64,000 bases of DNA from Opitutales bacterium (GTDB lineage: Bacteria > Verrucomicrobiota > Verrucomicrobiia > Opitutales > Oceanipulchritudinaceae), in contig JAFIGG010000002.1 of assembly GCA_020831485.1 (NCBI GenBank), positions 62,001 through 126,000 on the forward strand, given 5' to 3'. Every line of letters starts with the position of its first letter. Position 1 is the first letter of the stretch. Below are positions 52,619-62,064 of the stretch, piece by piece. The notes beneath the pieces were generated by a model. That model saw nothing but the letters and a program-made list of their open reading frames with translations, did not search any database and was not told the origin of the DNA. Position numbers and translations under genes: made by a program.

Positions 52619-53046
52619 CCCCCCACTTTCTCGCGGGCGGAATCAGCAAAATGGACGATGCGTTCACGCACCTTGGACAAGCCATTGCGGCGATTCCCGG
52701 TCAGGTGTTTGAGCAAGCCCACCTCATCCAGGAAGTCCGGTTCGACCGCCAGAATAGCTTCCGGCGTCTCGCCGCTGTAAAAGTCGCAGAGGATTCCGGC
52801 CATGCCTTTTACAATCGAAGAGTCGGAATCCGCGTTGAAATAACACTTCCCATTGTCGAGAGAAGGCACCACCCACAGTTGTGACATACAGCCTTCAACT
52901 TTGAAGGAGTCTATGCGGTGTTCCGCAGGCAGGTCCGGCTTCTCCTTCGCCAGATCGACGATGTAGGTGAAGCGTTCATAGCTGTCGGGGAAGATCGACA
53001 AACTGTCGATCAGCTCCCTCTTTTTCTGTTCCAATGTGGCGCTCAT
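52615..53046 (-). CDS. sufE: SufE family Fe-S cluster assembly protein
   Basis: A 143-residue sulfur acceptor that takes persulfide from the cysteine desulfurase SufS. The active Cys53 lies in KVEGCMSQLWV, and FPDSYERFTYIVDLAK at the start and SSIVKGMAGILCDFYSG are family motifs. The ATG at 53046 is preferred over the TTG 6 bases upstream. No sufS or sufBCD is adjacent; the window's other Fe-S gene is sufT at 39108. It is coupled to tatD. Confidence 0.93.
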   Translation of the reverse strand: MSATLEQKKRELIDSLSIFPDSYERFTYIVDLAKEKPDLPAEHRIDSFKVEGCMSQLWVVPSLDNGKCYFNADSDSSIVKGMAGILCDFYSGETPEAILAVEPDFLDEVGLLKHLTGNRRNGLSKVRERIVHFADSAREKVGG

Positions 53047-53152
53047 GTTCAATGGGTTATTCAGGCTTTCCTTGCAAGGATTAGCAAACTTTGCATAACT
53101 TGCCCTTTAGCTCAACTCACAAAACCAAAACTCAAAAGAAAGAACTAGATAA

Positions 53153-54922
53153 ATGTGTGGCATTTGCGGGGAATTCGCATTTGGAGACCGCTCGGCGAAC
53201 GTCGGTGCGGTGGAACGAATGAACGCATGCATGACGCGGCGCGGTCCTGATGGAGCGGGTATGGTTGTGCGCAATCACGTTGCGCTCGGGCATCGTCGGC
53301 TGAAAATCATCGATCTCAGCGAGGCAGCTCAGCAGCCCATGGTCGATTCCGACCTGGGGCTCAGCATCGCCTACAATGGAGCGATTTACAACTACAGGGA
53401 ACTGCGCTCCGAGCTACAGTCCAAAGGCTATCGTTTCTTCAGCAATGGAGACACGGAAGTCATCCTCAAGGCCTATCATGCCTGGGGCCTTGGATTCGTC
53501 GAACGGCTGAACGGTATGTTCGCCTTTGCGATTTACGAGCGGGACAGCGGCAAATTGATCATTGGTCGTGACCGAGTGGGGATTAAGCCTTTTTATTACA
53601 GTCGTACGCAGAATGAATTTCGATTTGCATCAAGCCTCCCCGCTGTCCTGAAAAGCGGAGGCGTGGACACATCGATCGATCCGGTTGCCCTGAACTACTA
53701 CTTGAGTTTTCACGCGGTGGTTCCGGCACCTTACACCATCGTGAAGGGTGTGCGTAAGTTGCCGCCTGCAACAATCGCAGTGGTCGAGCCCAACGGGCGC
53801 ATGACCGAGCACAATTACTGGAAGTTGGAATACGGCACGCCGGGCGAGCGGGCCGGCTGGTCGGAGGACGACTGGAAGGCGGCCACTCTGGATGTACTTC
53901 GCCGCTCGGTTAAGCGCCGACTGGTAGCCGATGTTCCCGTCGGAGTGCTCCTCTCGGGAGGCTTGGATTCAAGTCTGATTGTTGGCTTGCTGGCGGAGCA
54001 AGGCGCGGCCGGCCTGGAGACCTTTTCCATTGGCTTCGAAACCGTGCGCGATGAAAAAGGCGACGAGTTCCAATACTCAGACATCATAGCAAAGCGTTTT
54101 GATACCAGTCATCACAAACTCTTTGTTGATTCCACCAAGGCATTGCCGGCATTGATCGAGTGCATCGGTCAGATGGCCGAACCAATGGTAAGCCACGACA
54201 ATGTCGGCTTTTTCATGCTTTCGCAAGAGGTGGCAAAGTTCGTGAAGGTGGTGCAGAGCGGTCAGGGTGCTGATGAAATCTTTGGCGGCTACCACTGGTA
54301 TCCTCCGATGCTGGAAAGCCAGAATGCAGTCGCCGACTACCTCAGGGTTTTCCGCGACCGCGACTTTGAGGAATACAAGCAAACGGTTCAGTCAAAATGG
54401 GTTGAGAAGGATTATTCGGCAGAGCTGGTTCAGAACCATTTCAATATGCCGGGTGCAACGCGACCTGTGGACCAGACGCTTCGGATCGATTCTCTGATCA
54501 TGCTGGTTGATGACCCGGTTAAACGCGTCGACAGCAATACCATGGCTGCCAGTCTCGAAGCACGGGTGCCCTTCCTCGACCACGAAGTCCTCGAGTTCGC
54601 CGCCACTATGCCCGCAGAGTTGAAGATACGCGATGGCGGAAAATACATCCTTGCGGAAGCTGCCCGTGAAGTGATCCCCCATGATGTCATCGACCGCCCG
54701 AAAGGCTATTTCCCGATGCCTTCGCTCAAATACCTCAGGGGCGAATTCCTGGACTTTGCAAAGTCCTCGCTCCTGAATGATGCCGCACGCGAGCGTGGCC
54801 TGTTTCAGCCGGACTACGTTGAAAAACTGCTGAAGGATCCGGAAAAGCACATCACGCCGCTTCAGGGTTCAAAACTCTGGCAGCTCTCCCTGCTCGAGCA
54901 CTGGTTGCAGACGCACATTTAA
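53153..54922 (+). CDS. asnO: N-acetylglutaminylglutamine amidotransferase (NAGGN synthesis)
   Basis: A 589-residue asparagine-synthetase-like amidotransferase. The N-terminal Ntn glutaminase starts MCGICGEF, so Cys2 becomes the nucleophile after Met removal; RRGPDGAG and YNGAIYNYRELR are typical. The ATP-pyrophosphatase domain has SGGLDSS near residue 265. The next gene is the matching ligase, so this enzyme most likely amidates N-acetylglutaminylglutamine to the dipeptide osmolyte NAGGN, known from Sinorhizobium and Pseudomonas. It is the first gene of the six-gene run 53153-62020. The upstream 106 bases hold no clear promoter. Confidence 0.92.
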   Translation: MCGICGEFAFGDRSANVGAVERMNACMTRRGPDGAGMVVRNHVALGHRRLKIIDLSEAAQQPMVDSDLGLSIAYNGAIYNYRELRSELQSKGYRFFSNGDTEVILKAYHAWGLGFVERLNGMFAFAIYERDSGKLIIGRDRVGIKPFYYSRTQNEFRFASSLPAVLKSGGVDTSIDPVALNYYLSFHAVVPAPYTIVKGVRKLPPATIAVVEPNGRMTEHNYWKLEYGTPGERAGWSEDDWKAATLDVLRRSVKRRLVADVPVGVLLSGGLDSSLIVGLLAEQGAAGLETFSIGFETVRDEKGDEFQYSDIIAKRFDTSHHKLFVDSTKALPALIECIGQMAEPMVSHDNVGFFMLSQEVAKFVKVVQSGQGADEIFGGYHWYPPMLESQNAVADYLRVFRDRDFEEYKQTVQSKWVEKDYSAELVQNHFNMPGATRPVDQTLRIDSLIMLVDDPVKRVDSNTMAASLEARVPFLDHEVLEFAATMPAELKIRDGGKYILAEAAREVIPHDVIDRPKGYFPMPSLKYLRGEFLDFAKSSLLNDAARERGLFQPDYVEKLLKDPEKHITPLQGSKLWQLSLLEHWLQTHI

Positions 54923-54933
54923 TCGTATTCCCT

Positions 54934-56610
54934 ATGAGCACCGACGATACCGCCGTCCCATCTGGAATCACCCTCCAATGTGGTTGGGGACGGTTGATCT
55001 TCGCCCACACCTTCCCTGACCCTCAATCCGTCGCGGAGTGTGTGTTGGATGAAAAGGAAGGCGAACGCGACATCGCATTCTACCTGACGGATCCGCACAT
55101 CGTCCTCAACACGGCCCCTCAGGCTTTGTTTCTGGACCCTTCCCATTCATTCAGGATCGAATTCAGCGATTATCAAAAGAAACCAGAGCCTCCGATGGGT
55201 TTCCGCATCGGCGGTGTTGAGAGCCGCGAGGACCTGAATGCGATCAATCGCATCTACCGCACACTCAACATGGTGCCTGTGGACACCAACTACGTCTGGG
55301 AAAAGCGCAACGAACCGGGCCTGCGCTACATTGTGGCCCGCCACAATGAAAGCGGTGCGATCCTGGGAGTTTCCATGGGTGTCGACCATTGCGCATTTTT
55401 TCCTGACATCCAGAACGGGTCCAGCCTGTGGTCGCTCGCGGTTGATCCACAGGCGGATTTGCCGGGCATTGGCGAGTGGCTCGTACGCCATCTAATTGAA
55501 TACTTCCAAAGCCGTGGCCGCAGTCAATTGGACCTCTCGGTCATGCATGACAACCGATCAGCAATCGGCCTTTACGAGAAGCTCGGCTTCAAACGCGTGG
55601 CGATTTTTGCTGTCAAGCGCTGCAACCCGATCAACGAGCAACTCTTTGTCCGCAAACCGGCGAACAATGGCTTCAATCCTTATGCTCAGATTATTGTCGA
55701 CGAGGCATTGAGGCGAGGAATCGAGGTCGAGCCGCTTGATCCGCGTCGAGGCTACTTTCGCCTGACCCTGGGAGGCCGCAGTGTTGTCTGCCGAGAGTCC
55801 CTAACCGATCAAACCTCAGCGATCGCCCTCAGTAGATGCGACGACAAGGAATTAACCCGCTCTATTATGGACAGCGCTGGGCTTAAAACCCCGGCCCAGC
55901 AGATTGCCGGCAACCCGGAGGCAGACGAAGCTTTCCTGAAACAACACCTGCATATCGTCGTCAAGCCGGCCCGGGGCGAACAAGGTCGCGGAATCGCAGT
56001 CGATATAACGAGCCGCGAGGACATGGAAGCTGCCATCGTCGAAGCACGCAAAGAAGATGAAACCGTTCTACTCGAAAAGTTTGTCGAAGGCCAGGACCTC
56101 CGTATCATCGTTATCAACGGCGAGGTGGTCGCAGCGGCGATTCGCAAGCCTGCAGAAATCACCGGAACCGGCAAGCATACGGTCAAGCAGTTGATCGAGC
56201 GCTTGAGTCGCAGGCGCAGCGCCGCAACCGGCGGAGAGAGTGTGATTCCAATGGATGCCGAAACCGAGCGCTGCGTACAGAATTCCGGACACCAGTTCGA
56301 CAGTATCCTCGAAGAAGGCAAAGTGCTGACGGTTCGCAAAGCGGCCAATCTGCACACGGGTGGCACCATTCACGATGTCACCAAAGAGCTTCATCCTGCA
56401 CTCGCAGAGGCTGCGGTCCGTGGGGCCAAAGCATTGGAAATCCCTGTTGTCGGATTCGATTTTCTTGTGCCCTCCGTTCGTTCAGAGGAGTATGTGATCA
56501 TTGAAGCCAATGAGCGCCCGGGGCTGGCCAACCACGAGCCAGCACCCACTGCCCGGCGGTTCATCGACTTCCTCTTTCCACAATCTGTTGAACCCCCGGT
56601 AAAATCCTGA
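54934..56610 (+). CDS. ngg: N-acetylglutaminylglutamine synthetase, GNAT plus ATP-grasp
   Basis: A 558-residue fusion. Residues ~100-230 are a GNAT acetyltransferase (WSLAVDPQADLPGIGEWLVRHL, DLSVMHDNRSAIGLYEKLGF), and ~245-550 an ATP-grasp ligase (VVKPARGEQGRGIAVDI, EKFVEGQDLRIIVINGEVVAAA, VVGFDFLVP, IIEANERPGL). The acetylase and ligase would make N-acetylglutaminylglutamine from glutamine and acetyl-CoA/ATP, matching the known ngg organisation. It starts 12 bases after asnO. The sequence before residue ~90 is unfamiliar but common in this family. Confidence 0.93.
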   Translation: MSTDDTAVPSGITLQCGWGRLIFAHTFPDPQSVAECVLDEKEGERDIAFYLTDPHIVLNTAPQALFLDPSHSFRIEFSDYQKKPEPPMGFRIGGVESREDLNAINRIYRTLNMVPVDTNYVWEKRNEPGLRYIVARHNESGAILGVSMGVDHCAFFPDIQNGSSLWSLAVDPQADLPGIGEWLVRHLIEYFQSRGRSQLDLSVMHDNRSAIGLYEKLGFKRVAIFAVKRCNPINEQLFVRKPANNGFNPYAQIIVDEALRRGIEVEPLDPRRGYFRLTLGGRSVVCRESLTDQTSAIALSRCDDKELTRSIMDSAGLKTPAQQIAGNPEADEAFLKQHLHIVVKPARGEQGRGIAVDITSREDMEAAIVEARKEDETVLLEKFVEGQDLRIIVINGEVVAAAIRKPAEITGTGKHTVKQLIERLSRRRSAATGGESVIPMDAETERCVQNSGHQFDSILEEGKVLTVRKAANLHTGGTIHDVTKELHPALAEAAVRGAKALEIPVVGFDFLVPSVRSEEYVIIEANERPGLANHEPAPTARRFIDFLFPQSVEPPVKS

Positions 56611-56617
56611 TTTGAGC

Positions 56618-57814
56618 ATGAACCACATTGACCGAGATTACCTGAAAGAAACCTTGCTTGAATTTCTGCAAATCCACAGTCCAACGGGCTACACGGACCC
56701 GATAGTGCGTATTCTTTGCAACAAACTCGATGAGCTCGAACTCAATTACGAGATTACCCGGCGCGGTGCCGTGCGCGCAACGATCCTCGGTGAATCGCAC
56801 AAGGCGGACCGGGCCATAGTAGCGCATCTTGATACGCTGGGGGCAATGGTTAAGGAATTGAAACCCAATGGGCGCCTGGCCGTAACCTCGGTCGGCACCT
56901 GGTCGGCGCGCTTTGCCGAAGGTGCCCGGGTATCGGTCTTCACCGACGACTCTATTTTTCGGGGCACAATTCTGCCGCTCAAAGCATCGGGGCATACCTT
57001 TGACAAGGGTGTCGACAGTCAGCCATCCGATTGGGACAATCTGGAGATCCGAGTCGACGCTCCCATGGAGAGCAAGAAAGACCTCATTGAAGCTGGTTTC
57101 AATATAGGCGACTTTGTCGGCGTCGATTCAGGCGCTGAAGTCGCGGGCAATGACTACATCAATGCCCGCCATTTGGATGACAAGGCGGGCGTAGCGGCCC
57201 TGCTGACTGCGGCCAAAGCGATTACGGAAGCCGGCGCAGTGCCGCCTGTCGATTGTCACCTGCTGTTCACGATCACTGAAGAGGTGGGATCCGGGGCCTC
57301 GGCGATACTGGATGGTGATATTGCGGAGATGGTTTCGATCGACAACGGCACCTGCGCACCCGGACAAAACTCGCACCCAACTGGCGTGACGGTTGCCATG
57401 GCCGATTCAACCGGACCCTTCGACTACCACCTGACGCACCACCTTCTGCATATCTGTCGGCAGAATGAAATCCCACACAGCCGGGATATATTTCGTTTCT
57501 ATCACTGCGACAGCGCATCTGCTGTCGCCGCAGGCAACGACATCCGCACGGGATTGCTGGCATTTGGCCTCGATGCTTCACACGGCTACGAGCGCTGCCA
57601 CATTCATTCGCTGGACGCGCTCTCTTGTGCTATTTTTCACTACATGTTGAGTGCACCGGTTTATGCAAAACAAACAGGGCTGCACAACACCCTGAAAGAC
57701 TTCCCGAAGACCCGTATGGTGGAGGTGGCCACGCGGCCGCTGGATGAACCCTGGCCGATTCTGCAGACGCACCCTGAAGACGACCCGGACGAAAAAAAGG
57801 AATCCGAGGACTGA
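56618..57814 (+). CDS. M42 family aminopeptidase of the NAGGN system
   Basis: A 398-residue M42 (DHE-type) metallopeptidase. Di-metal ligands are recognisable in VAHLDTLGAMV (His), HLDDKAGVAAL (Asp), TITEEVGSGAS (Glu-Glu), SIDNGT and CHIHSLDAL (His). It is the third member of the known osmoprotectant NAGGN trio and probably trims or recycles the peptide osmolyte; that role is inferred in the family. The ATG at 56618 was chosen over the TTG 6 bases upstream. The spacing to ngg is 7 bases and to the ABC lipoprotein 17. Confidence 0.9.
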   Translation: MNHIDRDYLKETLLEFLQIHSPTGYTDPIVRILCNKLDELELNYEITRRGAVRATILGESHKADRAIVAHLDTLGAMVKELKPNGRLAVTSVGTWSARFAEGARVSVFTDDSIFRGTILPLKASGHTFDKGVDSQPSDWDNLEIRVDAPMESKKDLIEAGFNIGDFVGVDSGAEVAGNDYINARHLDDKAGVAALLTAAKAITEAGAVPPVDCHLLFTITEEVGSGASAILDGDIAEMVSIDNGTCAPGQNSHPTGVTVAMADSTGPFDYHLTHHLLHICRQNEIPHSRDIFRFYHCDSASAVAAGNDIRTGLLAFGLDASHGYERCHIHSLDALSCAIFHYMLSAPVYAKQTGLHNTLKDFPKTRMVEVATRPLDEPWPILQTHPEDDPDEKKESED

Positions 57815-57831
57815 GCCCTTTCCCTCAACCA

Positions 57832-59394
57832 ATGCTGTCATTTACGCGTTTTTGGATCGTCGTTTGCGTGCTGTTGACCGCAGCTTGTGGGCGGGTGAAC
57901 GAAACGCCGGAGGACACATTGGTCATCGGCCAGGTTGCCGAGCCGCGGACACTTGATCCGCACGTGGCCACCTCGACCAACGACTTCCGCATCCTCGCCA
58001 ATATTTATGAGGGCCTCGTGCGTTTTGCCGATGGCAGTCTGGAGATTGAACCGGCACTGGCTCACAGTTGGACGGTATCTGAAGAGGCCACTGTCTATTC
58101 CTTCGAGCTGAGAGAGGATGTGTTTTTTCACGACGGATCTGCATTTGATGCCGAAGCTGTTCGTTTTAATTTCGAGAGAATGCTGGATCCGGAACATCCC
58201 TTCCGCCATACAGGGCCTTTTCCTTTGGCCTTCTTTTTCGAGGCGGTTGAAAAAATCGAAACGCCCGATCCCTACACCGTTGTCTTTCACCTCTCTGAGC
58301 CCTTTTCGCCGTTTCTGGCGAATTTGGCTTACCCCACCGGATATCTGGTGTCTCCTGAGTCGGTTCGGAATAAAGACAATGCCTTTGGGCGAAACCCCGT
58401 GGGCACCGGCCCTTTTCGCTTCGTTGATTGGGTGAGTCGGCGTCGCGTTCTATTGGAGCGAAATCCGGATTATTACGCTGAACCGGCTGCGATTAAGCAG
58501 CTGCTTTTCCGGCCACTTGCCGACGAGAATGCCCGCCTCACCGAAATGCTCGCGGGAAGTGTCGACCTTATCATGGAGGTCCCGCCGGATATCGTCGAGT
58601 TCTTCCGTTCAGCTGCCGAATTCAAGGTCATTGAAAGAGCAGGCCCCCACCTGTGGTTCTGTATTTTAAACACTCGGGAAGGTCCGTTTGCGGACCCCCG
58701 GATGCGCCGGGCTGTAAATCTGGCAGTGGATCGGAAATCCATTACCCGGGACTTGCTGCAGGGAACGGCTTCCGCCGCTTACAGTTTTTTCCCTGATGCC
58801 TTCGGTATTTACGGTGAAGGCAAACACCCGGAGTTTTGGCGTCAACGTGATTTGGACAAGGCGCGCGCACTGATCGACGATGCGGGCTACGCTGGAGCAA
58901 CAATTCGCTTTCTCGTGACAGATTCTGGTTCCGGTATGCTGGAGCCCCGGGCAATGGCCGAAGCAATTCAGGCAGATCTGGCACGAGTCGGATTGAACTT
59001 ACGCATTGAAACCTTTGAATGGAACACCTACCTCAGCATCGTCAACGGCGGACTGCAAGGCCATGGCGACATGGCACAAATGGCTTGGATGACCAACGAC
59101 CCGGACACCCTGCCCTACCTCACTCTGCGGCGGGCGGCCTGGCCTGAAGACGGTGGATTCAATTCGGGCTATTTTGCCAACGAAGCACTCGATGAACTGT
59201 TGGAAGAGGCGCGCCGCACCGCTGCACCCGAACAGCGCAACCGGCTCTACCGTGAAGCCGACCGGATTCTTCACGAAACAGCCCCCTGGATTCCTGTGGC
59301 CAGCTGGCGCCAGAATGCAGTCCTTTCCCGATCAGTGGAGGGTCTTGAGCTGCAGCCTTCATTTCTCCTCAAGCTGGAAAGGGCACGCAAATGA
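57832..59394 (+). CDS. peptide-type ABC transporter substrate-binding lipoprotein
   Basis: A 520-residue SBP_bac_5 (DppA/OppA) family protein. The lipobox LLTAAC-G gives a lipidated Cys at residue 19, then a mature domain with VAEPRTLDPHVATSTNDFRI, ANIYEGLVRF, FELREDVFFHDGSAFDAEAVRFNFERM and GTGPFRFVDW. It would catch oligopeptides or similar solutes in the periplasm. Its position directly after the NAGGN genes suggests it may take up NAGGN or its precursors, though this is inference. The next gene overlaps its stop by 4 bases. Confidence 0.94.
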   Translation: MLSFTRFWIVVCVLLTAACGRVNETPEDTLVIGQVAEPRTLDPHVATSTNDFRILANIYEGLVRFADGSLEIEPALAHSWTVSEEATVYSFELREDVFFHDGSAFDAEAVRFNFERMLDPEHPFRHTGPFPLAFFFEAVEKIETPDPYTVVFHLSEPFSPFLANLAYPTGYLVSPESVRNKDNAFGRNPVGTGPFRFVDWVSRRRVLLERNPDYYAEPAAIKQLLFRPLADENARLTEMLAGSVDLIMEVPPDIVEFFRSAAEFKVIERAGPHLWFCILNTREGPFADPRMRRAVNLAVDRKSITRDLLQGTASAAYSFFPDAFGIYGEGKHPEFWRQRDLDKARALIDDAGYAGATIRFLVTDSGSGMLEPRAMAEAIQADLARVGLNLRIETFEWNTYLSIVNGGLQGHGDMAQMAWMTNDPDTLPYLTLRRAAWPEDGGFNSGYFANEALDELLEEARRTAAPEQRNRLYREADRILHETAPWIPVASWRQNAVLSRSVEGLELQPSFLLKLERARK

Positions 59395-60338
59395 TCCGCG
59401 TATTGTTGCAGAGGCTCGCGATTGCGGTGCCTGTTCTGTTGGGCGTTTCCATCCTTGTTTTCGCCTTGATGGAGTGGATTCCCGGGGATCCGGCTCTGGC
59501 GATTCTCGGCCCAATGGCAACCGAAGAGAATTTGCAGAATCTGCGCGAGGAACTGAATCTCAACGAACCCCTGGTGGTTCGTTACGGCACTTGGATGCAG
59601 GGCATTCTGCAAGGCGACTGGGGCACCAGCTACAGCATGGAACGCCCAGTGTGGGAGGAAGTCCGCGAACGTTTCAGCGCAACTCTTATTTTGGCCGGTG
59701 TTGCGTTTATCCTCTGCATTTTGCTGGGCGTGCTGGCCGGAGTGGCTATGGCTGTGCGGCAAAACAGCCTGCTGGAGAAAGTGATAATGGTTGCTGTCAC
59801 AGCCGGTATTTCGACACCGGCTTTCTGGCTGGGGCTCGTGCTTATCCAGATCTTTGCAATTCATCTCGGCTGGCTCCCGACCGGCGGAATGGGTCCGGCA
59901 ATGGGTGAAGTAGGCTGGATGGAGTTGCTGCCTTATCTGGTGCTGCCCGCGCTCACCCTGTCACTGGTTGCAGCCAGCATCATTGCCAGGATTTTGCGCG
60001 CCCGCATGATTGAGTTGCTGCGCATGGATTTCATCCGCACGGCCCGCGCCAAAGGGCTTCCGGAGCGAACCATCATATGGCGTCACGCCTTTCGCAACGC
60101 ACTCCCGCCGCTTCTGCCCCTGCTCGGTATTCAGGCCGGCTACGTGCTCGGCGGTGCGGTCTACGTTGAAAGCATTTTTCAATGGCCTGGAATTGGCAGC
60201 ATGCTCGTCGCAGCCATTCAGAGCCGGGATCTACTGCTGGTCCAGGGAGGCGTCCTTATCGTGGCGACGACCTACGTATTGCTCAACCTCCTGGCCGACA
60301 TCCTTCAACACGCGCTGGACCCGCGAACCCTGTCATGA
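59391..60338 (+). CDS. DppB-type ABC transporter permease
   Basis: A 315-residue inner-membrane permease of the Dpp/Opp family with six hydrophobic segments. It begins MIRVLLQRLAIAVPVLLGVSILVFALMEWIPGDPALAIL and carries the EAA-type loop DFIRTARAKGLPERTIIWRHAFRNALPPLL, contacting the ATPase. The C-terminal GGAVYVESIFQWPGIG is typical. It overlaps both its neighbours by 4 bases (ATGA), so the transporter genes are translationally coupled. Confidence 0.95.
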   Translation: MIRVLLQRLAIAVPVLLGVSILVFALMEWIPGDPALAILGPMATEENLQNLREELNLNEPLVVRYGTWMQGILQGDWGTSYSMERPVWEEVRERFSATLILAGVAFILCILLGVLAGVAMAVRQNSLLEKVIMVAVTAGISTPAFWLGLVLIQIFAIHLGWLPTGGMGPAMGEVGWMELLPYLVLPALTLSLVAASIIARILRARMIELLRMDFIRTARAKGLPERTIIWRHAFRNALPPLLPLLGIQAGYVLGGAVYVESIFQWPGIGSMLVAAIQSRDLLLVQGGVLIVATTYVLLNLLADILQHALDPRTLS

Positions 60339-62020
60339 GCAAATCACTCAACCAGTGGATTCTTTCGGTGGCGGCAGTACTGATTGCGGTCCTTGTCCTG
60401 CTGGCACTCACCGCACCCTGGCTCCCCATTGCCGATCCCAACGAAAGTCAGCTGGACCAGCGTCTCCTGCCGCCGCTGCACCCCGAAGCGCTACTTGGAA
60501 CGGATACGCTTGGCAGAGACATCTTCAGTCGTCTGATCTGGGGCTTGCGCGTCAGTCTGTTGGTGGCAATCGCCGCAACCCTGGTGGCTGCGGTCATCGG
60601 ATCCAGTATAGGCATTCTTGCCGGCTACGCGCGCAGCTGGTTTGATCAGCTTGCGATGCGGGGCATCGATCTGCTGATGGCCTTTCCCTACCTGATTCTG
60701 GCCCTCGCCATAGTGGCCATACTTGGTCCTGGATTGATCAATGCGCTGTTGGCCATTGCCATCGTCAACATTCCGTTTTTTGCCCGCACGGCCCGCGGCA
60801 TTACCCTCGGACTTACCCGCGAGCCCTTTATCGAGGCAGCCCGCATGGGCGGCCAGGGACATCTGTCGGTGTTGTTTAGAGAGGTTTTGCCGAACGTGTT
60901 TCCGACCCTGTTGATCACCTCTACAACCACACTAGGCTGGATGATCCTGGAAACAGCAGGATTGAGCTTCCTTGGCCTCGGCGCTCAACCGCCAACCGCC
61001 GACCTGGGGTCCATGCTTGCAGATGGACGCAAGTTGATGCTCGTTCACCCGCACGTGGCCTTGCTTCCTGGTTTACTCATTTTCGTGCTTGTTCTGGGTT
61101 TAAACCTGCTCGGGGACGGTCTGCGCGACCGACTGGATCCGCGCCTGCGCGGTGGTGCCCTGAATGCACCTGGTGCAGCCACTACGGTCGAAAGCATTGT
61201 GGTCAGCGCAAAGGGCCCGGAAACCGATTCCAAACAGTCATTGCTGAGTATCCGTGATCTGGTAATCGAATTCGGACAAGGTGCCGGGGTCGTTCGGGCA
61301 GTCGACGGCTTTCAGCTCGAAATTCATGCCGGCCAGTCGATCGGCCTGGTAGGCGAATCCGGATCGGGAAAATCGGCCACCGCGATGGCGATCACCCGCC
61401 TGCTACCCTCGCCCCCCGGGCGAATTGCCGCGGGCAGCATTGAGTTTGATGGACGCAATCTTCTAAGCATGAATGCGGAGCAGTTGCGTAGAGTTCGAGG
61501 GAAGGAAGTCGCCTATATTTTCCAGGATCCCCTTGGCAGCCTCAATCCATTGATGCCTGTAGGGCAACAAGTCGCGGAGGCGATTCACGGGGCCGAATCA
61601 ATGAATCGCAAGGCGCTCAATGAAAAAGTTGTCGCGCTGCTTGAGGAAACCGGACTGCCAGATCCGGCCACGCTGTGTAAGGTGCTGCCGCATGAACTGT
61701 CCGGGGGGCAGCGGCAGCGCATCGGAATTGCCATGGCTCTGGCAAATGACCCCCGGCTGATCATTGCTGACGAGCCGACAACCGCCCTGGATGTCACCGT
61801 GCAACGCAAAGTGCTGGAATTGCTCGATACCCTGCGTAAAAACCGGGGAACTGCGCTGCTTTTCATCAGCCATGACCTTGCCGTTGTGCAGGCAATGTGC
61901 AGTCAGATCGTCGTTCTTAAAGACGGCAGAATTGTCGAAGCCGGGGAAAGTGAAACGGTATTGCGGACGCCGAAAGCTGCTTACACCCGCCAGCTGATTG
62001 AAGCTATTCCAAGTCTTTGA
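60335..62020 (+). CDS. fused DppC permease-DppD ATPase of the peptide ABC importer
   Basis: One 561-residue polypeptide. Residues ~1-285 are a DppC-type permease (LLGTDTLGRDIFSRLIWGLRVSL, EAARMGGQGHLSVLFREVLPNV, FLGLGAQPPTADLGSML), and ~305-561 an ABC ATPase with Walker A GESGSGKSATA, signature LSGGQRQRIGIAMA, Walker B LIIADEPTTALD and HDLAVV. Permease and ATPase are usually separate genes, and most Dpp systems also have a second ATPase (DppF), absent here. The ATG at 60335 overlaps the upstream stop (ATGA) and decides against a longer frame. With no partner ATPase the fused subunit would presumably homodimerise or borrow one. Confidence 0.93.
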   Translation: MSKSLNQWILSVAAVLIAVLVLLALTAPWLPIADPNESQLDQRLLPPLHPEALLGTDTLGRDIFSRLIWGLRVSLLVAIAATLVAAVIGSSIGILAGYARSWFDQLAMRGIDLLMAFPYLILALAIVAILGPGLINALLAIAIVNIPFFARTARGITLGLTREPFIEAARMGGQGHLSVLFREVLPNVFPTLLITSTTTLGWMILETAGLSFLGLGAQPPTADLGSMLADGRKLMLVHPHVALLPGLLIFVLVLGLNLLGDGLRDRLDPRLRGGALNAPGAATTVESIVVSAKGPETDSKQSLLSIRDLVIEFGQGAGVVRAVDGFQLEIHAGQSIGLVGESGSGKSATAMAITRLLPSPPGRIAAGSIEFDGRNLLSMNAEQLRRVRGKEVAYIFQDPLGSLNPLMPVGQQVAEAIHGAESMNRKALNEKVVALLEETGLPDPATLCKVLPHELSGGQRQRIGIAMALANDPRLIIADEPTTALDVTVQRKVLELLDTLRKNRGTALLFISHDLAVVQAMCSQIVVLKDGRIVEAGESETVLRTPKAAYTRQLIEAIPSL

Positions 62021-62064
62021 GAATTACATCGCTTCTGCCGGTAGAATCCGTTTGAAACCTGCAC

